From Patescibacteria group bacterium (GTDB lineage: Bacteria; Patescibacteriota; Minisyncoccia; Phycocordibacterales; Phycocordibacteraceae), in NCBI GenBank assembly GCA_019752595.1, contig JAIELV010000001.1, positions 682,394 to 726,239 of the forward strand: a DNA stretch of 43,846 nt, given 5' to 3'. A model generated the notes under the pieces. It did no database searches and was not told where the DNA came from. It worked only from the letters and a program-made list of their open reading frames with translations. Shown here one piece after another: positions 1 to 8,091 of the stretch. Positions within the stretch are counted from its first letter, which is position 1. Every line of letters begins with the position of its first letter. The position numbers were made by a program, and so were the translations under genes.

Positions 1-133
1 ATACCGAAAGTTTCTTACGACCCTTGCGACGACGTCTCTGGAGGACCTTCTTTCCTGTTGCTGAAGCCGTTCGCACTAAAAACCCGTGCGTTGTTTTTCT
101 CTTTCTTTTTTTGGGCTGGTACGTTCTTTTCAT
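1..133 (-). CDS. rpmH: 50S ribosomal protein L34 (stop codon cut off by window edge)
   Basis: A reverse-strand frame opens with ATG at 133-131 and gives 44 residues beginning [13 protein letters not shown] and ending [12 protein letters not shown] before the window ends one base into the next codon. This is the small, very basic L34 protein of the large ribosomal subunit, including the KRTYQP start and the arginine/lysine-rich end. E. coli L34 has 46 residues, so at most the stop or a residue or two is missing. It is too short for a normal ORF cut-off. It is divergent from dnaA, the classic bacterial origin arrangement in which rpmH, rnpA and the membrane insertase genes run away from dnaA. 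Confidence 0.93.
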   Translation of the reverse strand, partial: MKRTYQPKKRKRKTTHGFLVRTASATGKKVLQRRRRKGRKKLSV

Positions 134-188
134 ATTCTTAGTGTGTATCCTAACATTTTCTTCTTCCAAACGGAAGAAAAAGATTTTT

Positions 189-229
189 GAGAGACTAAGA
201 CTTGGGCAAACGCCCTGAAGTGGTCTCTC
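189..229. other. long hairpin in the rpmH-dnaA spacer
   Basis: GAGAGAC at 189-195 pairs with GTCTCTC at 223-229. Inside are a second pairing (ACTT with AAGT) and a tight GGGC-AAAC-GCCC tip. A smaller hairpin, TTCTTCC-AAAC-GGAAGAA, lies just upstream around 161-178. Neither has a T-run directly after it on either strand, so simple termination is not obvious. A role in the origin or in the rpmH leader is possible; only the structure is seen. Confidence 0.5.
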
Positions 230-256
230 ACAAAATGCTTTTTCTGTAGTGACTAC

Positions 257-276
257 TTATACACAGGTAATCCACA
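257..276 (+). promoter_or_regulatory. two DnaA boxes, candidate origin element
   Basis: TTATACACA at 257-265 matches the DnaA-box consensus TTATNCACA perfectly. TAATCCACA at 268-276 differs by one base. They are 2 bp apart, in the same orientation, 60-80 bp before the dnaA start. Such boxes here serve origin recognition, dnaA autoregulation or both. Confidence 0.7.
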
Positions 277-335
277 TGTTAGTACCATGCAGGGGTGTTT
301 TCCGCAAGTTTGCCTTATTGCCCCCATAGAGGATA

Positions 336-1694
336 ATGAACTTCACTATGGAGTTAGATACGAAGCAATTGTGGGAGAACACACTGACAAACATTGAACT
401 TTCCATATCTCCCGCGAGCTTCAAGATGTGGTTTGGTGAAACCCACATTGTTCGTATCGAGGATGGCGTCGTTTTTGTCGGGGTACCAAACCAACTTTCG
501 AAGGAGTGGATTTCCGAGCGATTCGGGAAGCTGGTATTAAAGACTTTGCGCGGGTTCGTCGACACAATACGCGGGACGGAATACATTGTTTCTAAGGAAA
601 ACCAGAGAAAAGCACCTGAAAAAGTAATTACTGAGCCAAAGTCTGAGTCAGAACTACCCCTTTCAGACTATTTCATCAACCGTTCCGATAATTTAAACCC
701 CCGATACACGTTCGAGGCATTCGTGGTGGGGCCGTTCAACGAACTTGCGTACACTGCGGCGCAAGTGGTGGTGAAAAACCCAGGAATCGCGTACAACCCC
801 CTCTTCATTTACGGAGAAACGGGGCGCGGGAAAACACACCTTATGCAGGCTGTGGGTAATCATGTGAAAAAAGCATACCCATCTAAAAAGGTCTTTTACC
901 TTACCGCTGAGCGTTTCGGCTTTGAGTTCATGAATGCGGTTAATAATCGCTCTATCCCGCAATTTAAGGAGAAATACCGCGGATACGACGTCTTGGTCGT
1001 TGACGATATTCAGTTCTTTTCAAAAAAGGGCACTATCCAGGAAGAATTCTTCCATTTGTTCAATACGTTGCATGATGCGAACAAGCAAATCGTTTGTTCT
1101 TCAGATAAACACCCAAATCTCATCCCCGATATCACCGAGCGCTTGAAATCGCGTTTTGTGGCGGGAATGGCTGTGGCTATCAATGAGCCCGACCACGAAT
1201 CGCGCATGGCAATCATAAAAACAAAAGCAGAGTCAATGAATTTAACGCTTTCAGATGCCACAATAGAGAACCTTTCTTTGGCGGTCCCTGGAAACATTAG
1301 GGAAATTGAGGGGATGTTGAATAATATTCTCTGCCAAATGCAGCTCAAGGGAACGCTTTCGGAAGAACAAATCCGCGATCTTATTAAAACCACCACACGA
1401 CCAAAGCGTACCGTGTCTGTGAAGCACGTAATAGCGAAAATTGCCGAGTTCTATAACATCGACGAGGTGCATATGTACGCAAAGACGCGCAAGCGGGAGA
1501 TTGTGAAACCGCGCCAAATTATTATGTTTATTTTGAGGGAGGATTTCCACCTGTCGTATCCTGCGATTGGTTCGGTGTTTGGGGGAAGAGACCACACAAC
1601 CGTTATTCATGCATGTGAAAAGGTGCGCGGTGACATTGCGGGGGACGAAGAGCTGCGCTCTCAGGTAGAAGAAATTCGCAGTATGTTGAAATAG
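336..1694 (+). CDS. dnaA: chromosomal replication initiator protein DnaA
   Basis: DnaA binds DnaA boxes at the origin, forms an ATP-bound filament and melts the duplex for helicase loading. The 452-residue frame has all four domains: an N-terminal DnaA-N domain (about 5-80), a linker, an AAA+ ATPase with Walker A GETGRGKT (160-167) and Walker B VLVVDD (219-224), and a C-terminal helix-turn-helix with the family signature GGRDHTTVIHA (416-426). Length is normal. Start is uncertain: ATG at 336 is only 3 nt after AGAGG, while ATG at 348 gives MELDTKQLW, which fits how the family usually begins. DnaA boxes lie just upstream and dnaN follows. Confidence 0.97.
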   Translation: MNFTMELDTKQLWENTLTNIELSISPASFKMWFGETHIVRIEDGVVFVGVPNQLSKEWISERFGKLVLKTLRGFVDTIRGTEYIVSKENQRKAPEKVITEPKSESELPLSDYFINRSDNLNPRYTFEAFVVGPFNELAYTAAQVVVKNPGIAYNPLFIYGETGRGKTHLMQAVGNHVKKAYPSKKVFYLTAERFGFEFMNAVNNRSIPQFKEKYRGYDVLVVDDIQFFSKKGTIQEEFFHLFNTLHDANKQIVCSSDKHPNLIPDITERLKSRFVAGMAVAINEPDHESRMAIIKTKAESMNLTLSDATIENLSLAVPGNIREIEGMLNNILCQMQLKGTLSEEQIRDLIKTTTRPKRTVSVKHVIAKIAEFYNIDEVHMYAKTRKREIVKPRQIIMFILREDFHLSYPAIGSVFGGRDHTTVIHACEKVRGDIAGDEELRSQVEEIRSMLK

Positions 1695-1908
1695 GTATGG
1701 AAAAGGTGAGGAAAAAACTACTTGAGCGCTGTGGGAAAGATTTGCTACGCGCGCAACACACACCCACCACAACACCTTACCCACTACATTTCTAATGTTT
1801 TCCACCGCGTCAAAAAATTAAAAACCTGGAAACACAAACAAAACAAAGACTTAAAAAGAAATCCCCACTTTAAACACCCCATAATAATAAAAATCTTTCT
1901 TTACCTTT
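1695..1908. other. dnaA-dnaN spacer, AT-rich, possible origin segment
   Basis: This 214-bp gap holds no convincing gene. From about 1805 it becomes strongly A/T-rich, as expected for a duplex-unwinding element. Only weak DnaA-box relatives are seen (TGTGGGAAA near 1730, TTTTCCACC near 1797), each with two mismatches. The position between dnaA and dnaN is a common site for oriC, so the unwinding part of the origin may be here with the good boxes upstream of dnaA. Confidence 0.4.
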
Positions 1909-3009
1909 ATGAAAATAGAAATCCTCAAAGAGAATCTGGAAAAAGCGGTGAGTGTTGTTTCGAGGGTAAGTAATAAGAATTTATCCCTCCCTGTGCTTGG
2001 GTGTGTGGTGTTTCAGGTTGAGAAAGATAGGGTGGTTTTGAAGGCAACGAATCTTGATGTGAGTATAGAAGTTACTTTGAAGGCTAAGGTTATGGAGGTT
2101 GGAGTGGTTGCTGTTCCCGCGCACACACTCGCACAAACTATTTCTGCACTCACCGACCAAAGACTTACCCTCAAGGTCACAGGGAACATGATGGTTTTAG
2201 AGGGGGAACGCGGTACAACCTCAATTACCACTATTGATTCTACTGAGTTCCCTACACTTCCTTTTGTGAAGGAGGGTTCTGGTAGTTCTGTTCGTTTATC
2301 AGCGCGCGACCTTACAACGGCGCTTCGCTCTGTCGCATTTGCAGCATCTGTTTCGAGTGTAAAACCAGAACTTTCCTCCGTGTTTCTTTCTTTTGAAGGC
2401 GGCAACTTGGTTGCGGCGGCGACAGACTCATTTCGTCTCGCGGAGGTAAAAATCCCAGTTTCCGTTAAAACAGCCATACAGGGCGTTCTTTTACCAGCTC
2501 GTAATGTGCCCGACATACTTAGAACCCTTGAGGGGGTCGCTGAGGTTGAAATTAGAGTAGGAGACAATCAGTGTTCGTTTTTTAGTGAAAACGGGTTTGT
2601 AACCTCACGTCTCATTGATGGGGCTTTTCCAGATTACAAAGCAATTATTCCGAAAGATTCAGTGGCGAGCGCAACGTGCCTCAAGGAAGACGCAGTCTCT
2701 GTCTTTAAAAAGGTTGCCATCTTTACTGATTCATTCAACCACGTGCATTTGTCCTTTAAACCATCAGACAAAGTGTTCACGGTTCGCGCGGCAAACACGC
2801 CCGTTGGGGAAACAGTCGACCACATCCCCGCGGCGCTTGAGGGAGAAGATATCGATATTAATTTCAATGCGCGCTACATAACCGATGCGCTCCCAGTTAT
2901 TGGTGGTGACAGTGTTACATTTTCAACCGCAGGGCACGGGAAACCCATGATTATGACCGACGTGCCCCACAAAGGATTCACGTACCTGGTAATGCCGATG
3001 AATCGGTAG
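1909..3009 (+). CDS. dnaN: DNA polymerase III sliding clamp (beta subunit)
   Basis: DnaN forms the ring that tethers DNA polymerase III to its template. The 366-residue product has the three-fold repeated clamp domain (about 1-120, 125-240, 245-366), starts MKIEILKENLEKAVSVVSRV and ends LVMPMNR, a form of the conserved clamp C-terminus VMPMRL. Length is normal for the family. No Shine-Dalgarno precedes the ATG (the preceding bases are ttacctt). It follows dnaA across a 214-bp gap and is 6 bp before the DciA-like gene. No recF follows, although recF often does in other bacteria. Confidence 0.97.
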   Translation: MKIEILKENLEKAVSVVSRVSNKNLSLPVLGCVVFQVEKDRVVLKATNLDVSIEVTLKAKVMEVGVVAVPAHTLAQTISALTDQRLTLKVTGNMMVLEGERGTTSITTIDSTEFPTLPFVKEGSGSSVRLSARDLTTALRSVAFAASVSSVKPELSSVFLSFEGGNLVAAATDSFRLAEVKIPVSVKTAIQGVLLPARNVPDILRTLEGVAEVEIRVGDNQCSFFSENGFVTSRLIDGAFPDYKAIIPKDSVASATCLKEDAVSVFKKVAIFTDSFNHVHLSFKPSDKVFTVRAANTPVGETVDHIPAALEGEDIDINFNARYITDALPVIGGDSVTFSTAGHGKPMIMTDVPHKGFTYLVMPMNR

Positions 3010-3015
3010 TAGCGC

Positions 3016-3279
3016 ATGAAGCGAGCCGCTTCTTTTTTAGACAGGTTCCAAAATCTTACACCGCCGAATGATGCGGTGCGAAAAACAGTTGCAGAGGTGA
3101 TAAAAAATATCGCGGGGGTGTCCATTACGCGTGAGCAAGTAAAAATAACTCGCGATGTCGCATTTATTACATGTTCTTCCATTGCAAGAAATGCAATTCG
3201 AAGAGTGCGTAGTGATATTCTTGAAGAACTTGCAAAACGGTTGCCCAAAGCGCGCGAATTAGTGCGCGATATCCGCTAA
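3016..3279 (+). CDS. small DciA/DUF721-like protein
   Basis: An 87-residue protein 6 bp after dnaN, so probably in the same transcript. It has an N-terminal helix, a central stretch of the type 'VxITxxxVxITxDVAFITCSSxxRNAIRRV', and a basic helical end KRLPKARELVRDIR. This strand-then-helix layout, with a small residue before a long helix and a final I/V-R-D-I, resembles the DUF721 domain of DciA, the replicative-helicase loader of bacteria lacking DnaC/DnaI. The place beside dnaN supports this. Family membership is by pattern only and could be wrong; the alternative is an unrelated small nucleic-acid-binding protein. Confidence 0.5.
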   Translation: MKRAASFLDRFQNLTPPNDAVRKTVAEVIKNIAGVSITREQVKITRDVAFITCSSIARNAIRRVRSDILEELAKRLPKARELVRDIR

Positions 3280-3301
3280 ACGTTAGTGAAAAATAGTAGG
3301 G

Positions 3302-5503
3302 CTACTGCAGAATAACGGAGCCGTCAGCGTATCCGTTCTGTGACGCCCAGGTGCGCACCGCCCACTCCCACCGCGGGAATTGGGGGTCGACGCTCTGCTC
3401 TCTCGGAGAAGGGCCACGCGGGTCATCTTTTGAGACCCAGTAGAGTATTGAGTGTACGTTTACGGTAATTCTATTTTTCGTTAACCCCTGGTATCCAGGT
3501 TGTATGGGTTGCCCGCTGAATGCATCCACTTTGGCAACTTGATCGCCCTGCCAAATACCACGCAGTATTGGTTTGTCCGTTTCACTCGTGGCAATTCTCG
3601 ATTCGGGGAACGGGGTGTCGGGGTATTTGGTGAATGCATATTCCATAAACTCATGCCACAACGGCGCGACGATAAACCCAGCGATTTTCTTTTCCATTGG
3701 AGAGTTGTCGTTATTCCCCGCCCACGCCCCCGCAACGACGTGCGGTGTGTAGCCCAAGACCCATGCGTCGCGGTAATCGTTCGTAGTACCCGTTTTTGCG
3801 GCCACGTGTTTGCCAGGGAAGTGTAGTGGTGACGCCGCCCCCAATTCTGGAGTACGCGCCACGTTGTCTGAAAGCACATCTGAAATTGAGAGCGCAACGT
3901 CAGGGTCAAGCGCCTGTTGAGGGGAAAGCGGGTACTCTTTTACCACGTTTCCTCCGCGGTCTTCTATTTTTATAATCGCGCGATGAGGGTTTCGTACGCC
4001 CTCATTTGCAAACACGCTATACGCCGACGTCATATCAAGCAAGGTTACTTCGCCCCCACCCAATACGAGCGTTAGTCCGTACCGATCGGGGTCGTTTAAG
4101 GTTGAAATCCCCATTACTTTCGCGAGGCGAAGTGCGTTTTGAATACCGACGAGGTAGAGCGCCTGGACTGCAGGAACGTTAATTGATTGTGCGAGGGCGT
4201 TTCGAATAGTCATCGGGCCGCGGAACTTATCATCGTAGTTCCCTGGTGAATAGCAGGGCGGTTCGCTCGAAAGATCAGTTACGGGGCATGCAGTTGAAAA
4301 CTGAATGGGTACATCAAAGAGCACGGTGTCGGGCGTGTACCCCGCTAAAAAGGCTGCGGCGTACACAAAGGGCTTAAAGCTTGAGCCTGGCTGTCGATTA
4401 GCAAGCGCAATGTTGTATGCCCCGTCGATATCATTGTTGAAGTAATCGCGAGAACCCGCCATCGCAAGGATGTCGCCCGTTTTTGGGTCAATCGCTACCA
4501 GCGCAGCGTTTGAGGCGTTAAAGTTTTTTTCGTTCTCTTCCCCGTATTTTTTCACCACCTCTTCGGCTTTTGCTTCAAGATCGGCGTCGAGGGTTGTGAT
4601 AATTCTCCAGCCAGATTCTTCAAGCGTTCGGCGCCCGTACTCACGCTCTAGCTGTTCGCGCACGTAAAATACAAAGTGGGGCGCGCGTACACCCGAGACC
4701 GCCTGAGGGGCAAACGTGACCACTTCTTTTTTCGCCACTTCAAATTCTTCGTCAGTAATCTTCCCGAGCTCTTTCATGCGGGCGAGCACTACATTTTTTC
4801 TGTTTTCGAGCGCGTCTTTGTGGTTGCCGTATGGAGAATAGTACGTGGGCGCTTGGGGTAGGGCGGCAAGGTAGGCTGCTTCCGCGAGGCTGACCTCTTT
4901 TGCGCTTTTGCCAACAAACTTTTGACTCGCTTCTTCAATGCCATACACTGAACCGCCGTACGGGCTTTCGTTCAAGTAGAGTTCCAAAATTTGGTCCTTC
5001 GTGAGCACTTGCTCAAGCTTTATTGAAAGCACCCACTCTTTAATTTTTCTAGTGACTGTTTGGTCGGTGGTGAGAATTGAATTTTTTACCACTTGCTGGG
5101 TAATAGTTGAACCTCCTTGGGTGTATCCCCCAGGAATCAGGTTTGCCAGAACCGCGCGGATAATAGAAGAAACACGGATGCCGTTGTGTTGGTAGAAATC
5201 CGCGTCCTCGATAGCGAGGGTTGCTGCCACTATATTTTTAGAAACTTCCGAAAGCGGGACGATAGTTCGAGTCACATCTTGGCTCAAATCGTCAAGAAGA
5301 ACCTCACCCGTACGGTCGTATATTTTTGTTGACTGCTCAACTTTTCGTTCTTGTAGGGATGCGATGTCGGGGATTTTTAACGTTGCTGCCCAAATTAAAA
5401 TTGCCCCCACGACAATGAGCGCTGAAGATGCGCCAATCAGAAAAATTTCTCGGCGTTTTTTGAGAGCTTTTCGCAACATGCCCATATGGTACATTACCTT
5501 CAT
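3302..5503 (-). CDS. class A penicillin-binding protein (PBP1A type)
   Basis: A bifunctional peptidoglycan synthase: it polymerises glycan strands from lipid II and cross-links the peptides outside the membrane. Numbered from ATG at 5503 (733 residues), it has a cytoplasmic start, a membrane anchor (about 19-41), a GT51 transglycosylase domain with EDADFYQHNG (99-108) and GGSTITQQ (130-137), and a transpeptidase with SxxK at 374-377, SIN (440-442) and KTGTT (570-574). All catalytic motifs are intact. ATGs at 5503, 5494, 5485 and 5479 are all possible starts; longer in-frame extensions run into tyrS and are not credible. The gene diverges from tyrS with essentially no spacer. Confidence 0.93.
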   Translation of the reverse strand: MKVMYHMGMLRKALKKRREIFLIGASSALIVVGAILIWAATLKIPDIASLQERKVEQSTKIYDRTGEVLLDDLSQDVTRTIVPLSEVSKNIVAATLAIEDADFYQHNGIRVSSIIRAVLANLIPGGYTQGGSTITQQVVKNSILTTDQTVTRKIKEWVLSIKLEQVLTKDQILELYLNESPYGGSVYGIEEASQKFVGKSAKEVSLAEAAYLAALPQAPTYYSPYGNHKDALENRKNVVLARMKELGKITDEEFEVAKKEVVTFAPQAVSGVRAPHFVFYVREQLEREYGRRTLEESGWRIITTLDADLEAKAEEVVKKYGEENEKNFNASNAALVAIDPKTGDILAMAGSRDYFNNDIDGAYNIALANRQPGSSFKPFVYAAAFLAGYTPDTVLFDVPIQFSTACPVTDLSSEPPCYSPGNYDDKFRGPMTIRNALAQSINVPAVQALYLVGIQNALRLAKVMGISTLNDPDRYGLTLVLGGGEVTLLDMTSAYSVFANEGVRNPHRAIIKIEDRGGNVVKEYPLSPQQALDPDVALSISDVLSDNVARTPELGAASPLHFPGKHVAAKTGTTNDYRDAWVLGYTPHVVAGAWAGNNDNSPMEKKIAGFIVAPLWHEFMEYAFTKYPDTPFPESRIATSETDKPILRGIWQGDQVAKVDAFSGQPIQPGYQGLTKNRITVNVHSILYWVSKDDPRGPSPREQSVDPQFPRWEWAVRTWASQNGYADGSVILQ

Positions 5504-6707
5504 GTTTGGGAAGTCCTTGCCCCCCGTATCTACCGACGAAGCAAAGATAGAGGAACTTACCTCGCGTGGCGTGGAGGAAATCATACCGTCAGCGGATTCT
5601 TTGAAAAAACTCTTGCGCTCGGGCAAGCGGTTGCGCATTAAACTCGGCATTGATCCTACGAGCCCACATTTACACCTTGGGCGCTCGGTGCCGCTTCTAA
5701 AATTAAGAGATTTTCAAAACCTCGGGCACACGGTTGTGTTCATTATCGGAGACGCGACAGGCGTGGTGGGAGATACATCTGACAAAGACGCTGAACGCCC
5801 GATGCTTACAGAAGCGCAGGTGAAAGAAAATTTGGCGACATATGTGGCACAAGTTTCAAAAATTCTGGATAAAAATCTTTTAGAGGTTCGCAGAAATTCA
5901 GAATGGCTCTTGAAATTGAATTATCGGGACATCGGCGAACATGCAGATCAGTTTTCGGTTTCAGATTTTATTGCACGCGACAATATAAAAAAACGCCTCG
6001 ACACGGGGAAGCGAGTGTCACTTCGTGAAGTTCTGTACCCCCTGATGCAAGGGTACGACTCCGTTGCGATACAGGCAGATGTCGAACTTGGCGGGACGGA
6101 CCAACGTTTTAATCTTTTGGCGGGAAGAGGGCTTCAAGAAAAATACAAACAGGCACCGCAACATATTGTGATGACTGAACTCATACTCGGGACTGATGGA
6201 AGGAAAATGAGCTCGAGTTGGGGGAATACCGTCAACCTTTCCGAAAACCCGCGCGACATGTTCGGGAAAATAATGAGCGTCCCCGACGATCTCGTTAAAA
6301 CCTACTTCACACACCTCACGCGGGTGTCTATGCCAGAAGTTGATATACATCTGGCAAAGCACCCCAAGGAGGCCAAGATGGCACTTGCGGAAGAGATAAC
6401 GCGCATGTACCACGGAGATGCTGTGGCAAAAAAAGCTCGCGCAGATTTTGATGTCGCTTTTTCAAAAGGGGGGGCGCCCGAAGACGTAACGACACTTGTG
6501 CTTGCAGGGACTCCCAAAGAAACCCTTGTTCTGAATGGCGTTGTTGCTTCAAATAGCGAATTTACAAGACTTATGACGAGCGGGGCTATAAGTTTGGTGG
6601 CTTCAGGTGAAAAAATTATATCCCCAGAAGCGTTTCCTATTGGTGAAGTGGTTCGTATCGGGAAGCATCGTTTTGTGAAAATAATTGTTAAACAAAATCC
6701 CGCCTAA
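5502..6707 (+). CDS. tyrS: tyrosyl-tRNA synthetase
   Basis: TyrRS charges tRNA-Tyr with tyrosine. From ATG 5502 the protein has 401 residues: a Rossmann-fold class I catalytic domain with HLHLG (56-60, the HIGH motif) and KMSSS (235-239, the KMSKS motif), an anticodon-binding region, and a C-terminal S4-like RNA-binding domain (about 335-401). An upstream in-frame extension to 5364 lies wholly inside the PBP1A gene and does not look like TyrRS. The TAA stop (6705-6707) forms the exact loop of a 14-bp terminator hairpin. No Shine-Dalgarno is visible, and any promoter must lie inside the PBP1A coding sequence. Confidence 0.96.
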   Translation: MFGKSLPPVSTDEAKIEELTSRGVEEIIPSADSLKKLLRSGKRLRIKLGIDPTSPHLHLGRSVPLLKLRDFQNLGHTVVFIIGDATGVVGDTSDKDAERPMLTEAQVKENLATYVAQVSKILDKNLLEVRRNSEWLLKLNYRDIGEHADQFSVSDFIARDNIKKRLDTGKRVSLREVLYPLMQGYDSVAIQADVELGGTDQRFNLLAGRGLQEKYKQAPQHIVMTELILGTDGRKMSSSWGNTVNLSENPRDMFGKIMSVPDDLVKTYFTHLTRVSMPEVDIHLAKHPKEAKMALAEEITRMYHGDAVAKKARADFDVAFSKGGAPEDVTTLVLAGTPKETLVLNGVVASNSEFTRLMTSGAISLVASGEKIISPEAFPIGEVVRIGKHRFVKIIVKQNPA

Positions 6708-6722
6708 GGCGGGGTTTTGTTT
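6691..6722 (+). terminator. terminator with the tyrS stop codon as its loop
   Basis: The arms 6691-6704 and 6708-6721 pair over 14 bp with one G-T wobble. The three-base loop is the tyrS TAA. The 3' arm ends GGGGTTTTGTT, giving the T-rich tail. It also lies directly after the stop of the convergent gene at 6721-6894 and is nearly symmetrical, so it could work in both directions. Confidence 0.85.
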
Positions 6723-6894
6723 AAAATTTCTCTTCTTCAGCGATGTCATCCATCCACTCGTCCTCCTCTTCTTCGGGGATTTCCTCGGGTTCTTTCAGGG
6801 GGTCAACAACAGCATCTTCGTCGATGTCATCGTCGTCGGTTTTCTTTTTCTTGAAGTCGTCGTCTTCTTTCGGTTTCTTGGATTTTCCAGCCAT
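6721..6894 (-). CDS. very acidic 57-residue protein of unknown function
   Basis: A reverse-strand frame from ATG 6894 to TAA 6721 gives 57 residues starting MAGKSKKPKEDDDFKKKK and ending EEWMDDIAEEEKF-like, made almost entirely of Lys in the first third and Asp/Glu after that. I do not recognise the family. Support for it being real: a complete frame exactly filling the space between the tyrS terminator and the ruvC region, a conserved-looking end with aromatic residues (EWMDD, EKF), and TCTATATG at the start. The composition resembles the acidic tail of RNA polymerase delta subunits, but no delta domain is present. Convergent with tyrS. Confidence 0.6.
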   Translation of the reverse strand: MAGKSKKPKEDDDFKKKKTDDDDIDEDAVVDPLKEPEEIPEEEEDEWMDDIAEEEKF

Positions 6895-6980
6895 ATAGAT
6901 TAAGTGGCTACATTTCTAAAGATGCCTTGGGGACGGACTATTTTTAACAGAAACAGTGCATTTGGCAAGAAGGGGAAGAC

Positions 6981-7493
6981 CTACTTGTGGGGATTGCCTA
7001 AAACACGAATGGTGGCTGTGTGCGCAATGCCAAGCGCTATCGCATCGTATTCGTCGTCGTGACGTTTCTGTTTCGGAAGAATAATCAGGCGCTCCACCAT
7101 ACGAATGACCGCATCTTTCGTAGCATTACCCGAGCCAGTAACTGCAATTTTTACTGCTTGCGGTGAATACTCGGTCATTGTGAGTCCTTCATTTGCAGCT
7201 GCAAGCTGGATAACACCGCGCGCTTCAGCAACCTTCATTGCAGTCTTTTGGTTTTTTGTGAAAAAAAGCGTCTCGATTGCGAACGTCTCGGGTTCATATT
7301 TTTTTATCAGTTTCGTGAGATGTGCATAAATTTCCGCGAGTATTTTTGGGAAGGTATCTTTTTTGGGCGTAAAACATTCTGAGTGTACGAGCGCCTTTCC
7401 TTCAAACACCGCAATGCCGATGCGGTCGTATCCTGGGTCAATAGCGATGGAGACTGGTTTTCGGTTTCCTGTTTCTGGTTTTATTCTTTGCAC
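6981..7493 (-). CDS. ruvC: Holliday junction resolvase RuvC
   Basis: RuvC cuts Holliday junctions moved by RuvAB. The 170-residue protein has the RNase H-like fold and the catalytic acids: D19 in IAIDPGYDRIG, E74 in FAIETLFF, and the HDDEYDA cluster (145-151). The N-terminus is about 12 residues longer than usual and starts at GTG 7493, directly abutting GGAG. The extension (KPETGNRKPV) is encoded by GGTTTTC-like heptamers related to the spacer repeat at 7511-7540, so repeat expansion may have moved the start. No closer ATG/GTG is available. It precedes no other gene on this strand and follows yebC, a common pairing. Confidence 0.93.
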   Translation of the reverse strand: MQRIKPETGNRKPVSIAIDPGYDRIGIAVFEGKALVHSECFTPKKDTFPKILAEIYAHLTKLIKKYEPETFAIETLFFTKNQKTAMKVAEARGVIQLAAANEGLTMTEYSPQAVKIAVTGSGNATKDAVIRMVERLIILPKQKRHDDEYDAIALGIAHTATIRVLGNPHK

Positions 7494-7510
7494 CTCCGTA
7501 TTCTATGCTG

Positions 7511-7540
7511 AAACCTAAGCCCTGGCACCTGGAACCTGGC
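7511..7540. repeat. degenerate ACCTGGA/GGTTTCA heptamer repeat
   Basis: The ruvC-yebC spacer reads AAACCTAAGCCCTGGC then ACCTGGAACCTGGC, which is a run of imperfect 7-bp units. A longer run of the same unit is found at 14801-14835, and both loci share TTAGGTTTCA. A dispersed low-complexity repeat is the simplest reading. Confidence 0.6.
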
Positions 7541-7541
7541 T

Positions 7542-8075
7542 TCACTCGGCATTTGTGGATACGTTTTCAACATCATCGCGCGCTTCAAGTGCCTCTACGA
7601 GCACGTCTAGTTTTTCTGCGTCTTCATCAGAGAGGGGAATGGTTGTGGTTGCCTGCCATGCCCCCTCTGTGTCTTTAGAAAACGCCCACGATGCAGAACC
7701 AGGAGTTGCCAGAGCGTACCCCATTTCTGAGAGGAGGTGTTTCAATTCCTGCGACGTTCTGTTTTTGCTGTCGGTAAAAGTATCAATAAGTACGGCAACG
7801 CCTCCAGGCCCGTATGTTTCATAGGTAATTTGTTCTAGCGTTGCGCCCCCCGCCCCCGTACCGCGCTCTACTGCACGCGCGATGTTTTCTTTCGGCATAT
7901 TAATCGTGCGCGCCCGTTCGATAACGGTGCGTAAGTTAGGACTATTCACGTCGCCGTTTGCTAACCGCGATTCAACTGAAATTAAGCGAGCAAATTTTGA
8001 AAATTCCTTACTTCGCTTTTTGTCTTCCTTGCCCTTCTTTTCTTTTATCTGTTTCCACTTTGAATGGCCTGCCAT
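7542..8075 (-). CDS. yebC: YebC/PmpR family protein (TACO1-like)
   Basis: YebC-family proteins are ribosome-associated translation factors or regulators. From ATG 8075 the product has 177 residues and starts MAGHSKWKQIKEKKG, the family signature, followed by RARTINMPKENIARAVERGTG-type sequence and YGPGGVAVLIDTFTDSKNRT (the central domain). Most members have 235-250 residues. This one ends shortly after the second domain (LEARDDVENVSTNAE), so the third domain is shortened. An in-frame extension to 8099 is unlikely because it precedes the universal MAGHSKW start. It sits between ruvC and the HD hydrolase on the same strand. Confidence 0.94.
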   Translation of the reverse strand: MAGHSKWKQIKEKKGKEDKKRSKEFSKFARLISVESRLANGDVNSPNLRTVIERARTINMPKENIARAVERGTGAGGATLEQITYETYGPGGVAVLIDTFTDSKNRTSQELKHLLSEMGYALATPGSASWAFSKDTEGAWQATTTIPLSDEDAEKLDVLVEALEARDDVENVSTNAE

Positions 8076-8091
8076 AGAGGAGAGGATACCA

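Noticed and set aside
1251-1805. 184-residue reverse ORF inside dnaA
   Set aside because: It is a shadow of dnaA and its spacer, with no family pattern and no start signal.
5364-5501. Extended tyrS start inside the PBP1A gene
   Set aside because: The extra 46 residues do not match TyrRS and would be antisense to the PBP1A membrane anchor; ATG 5502 gives a normal N-terminus.
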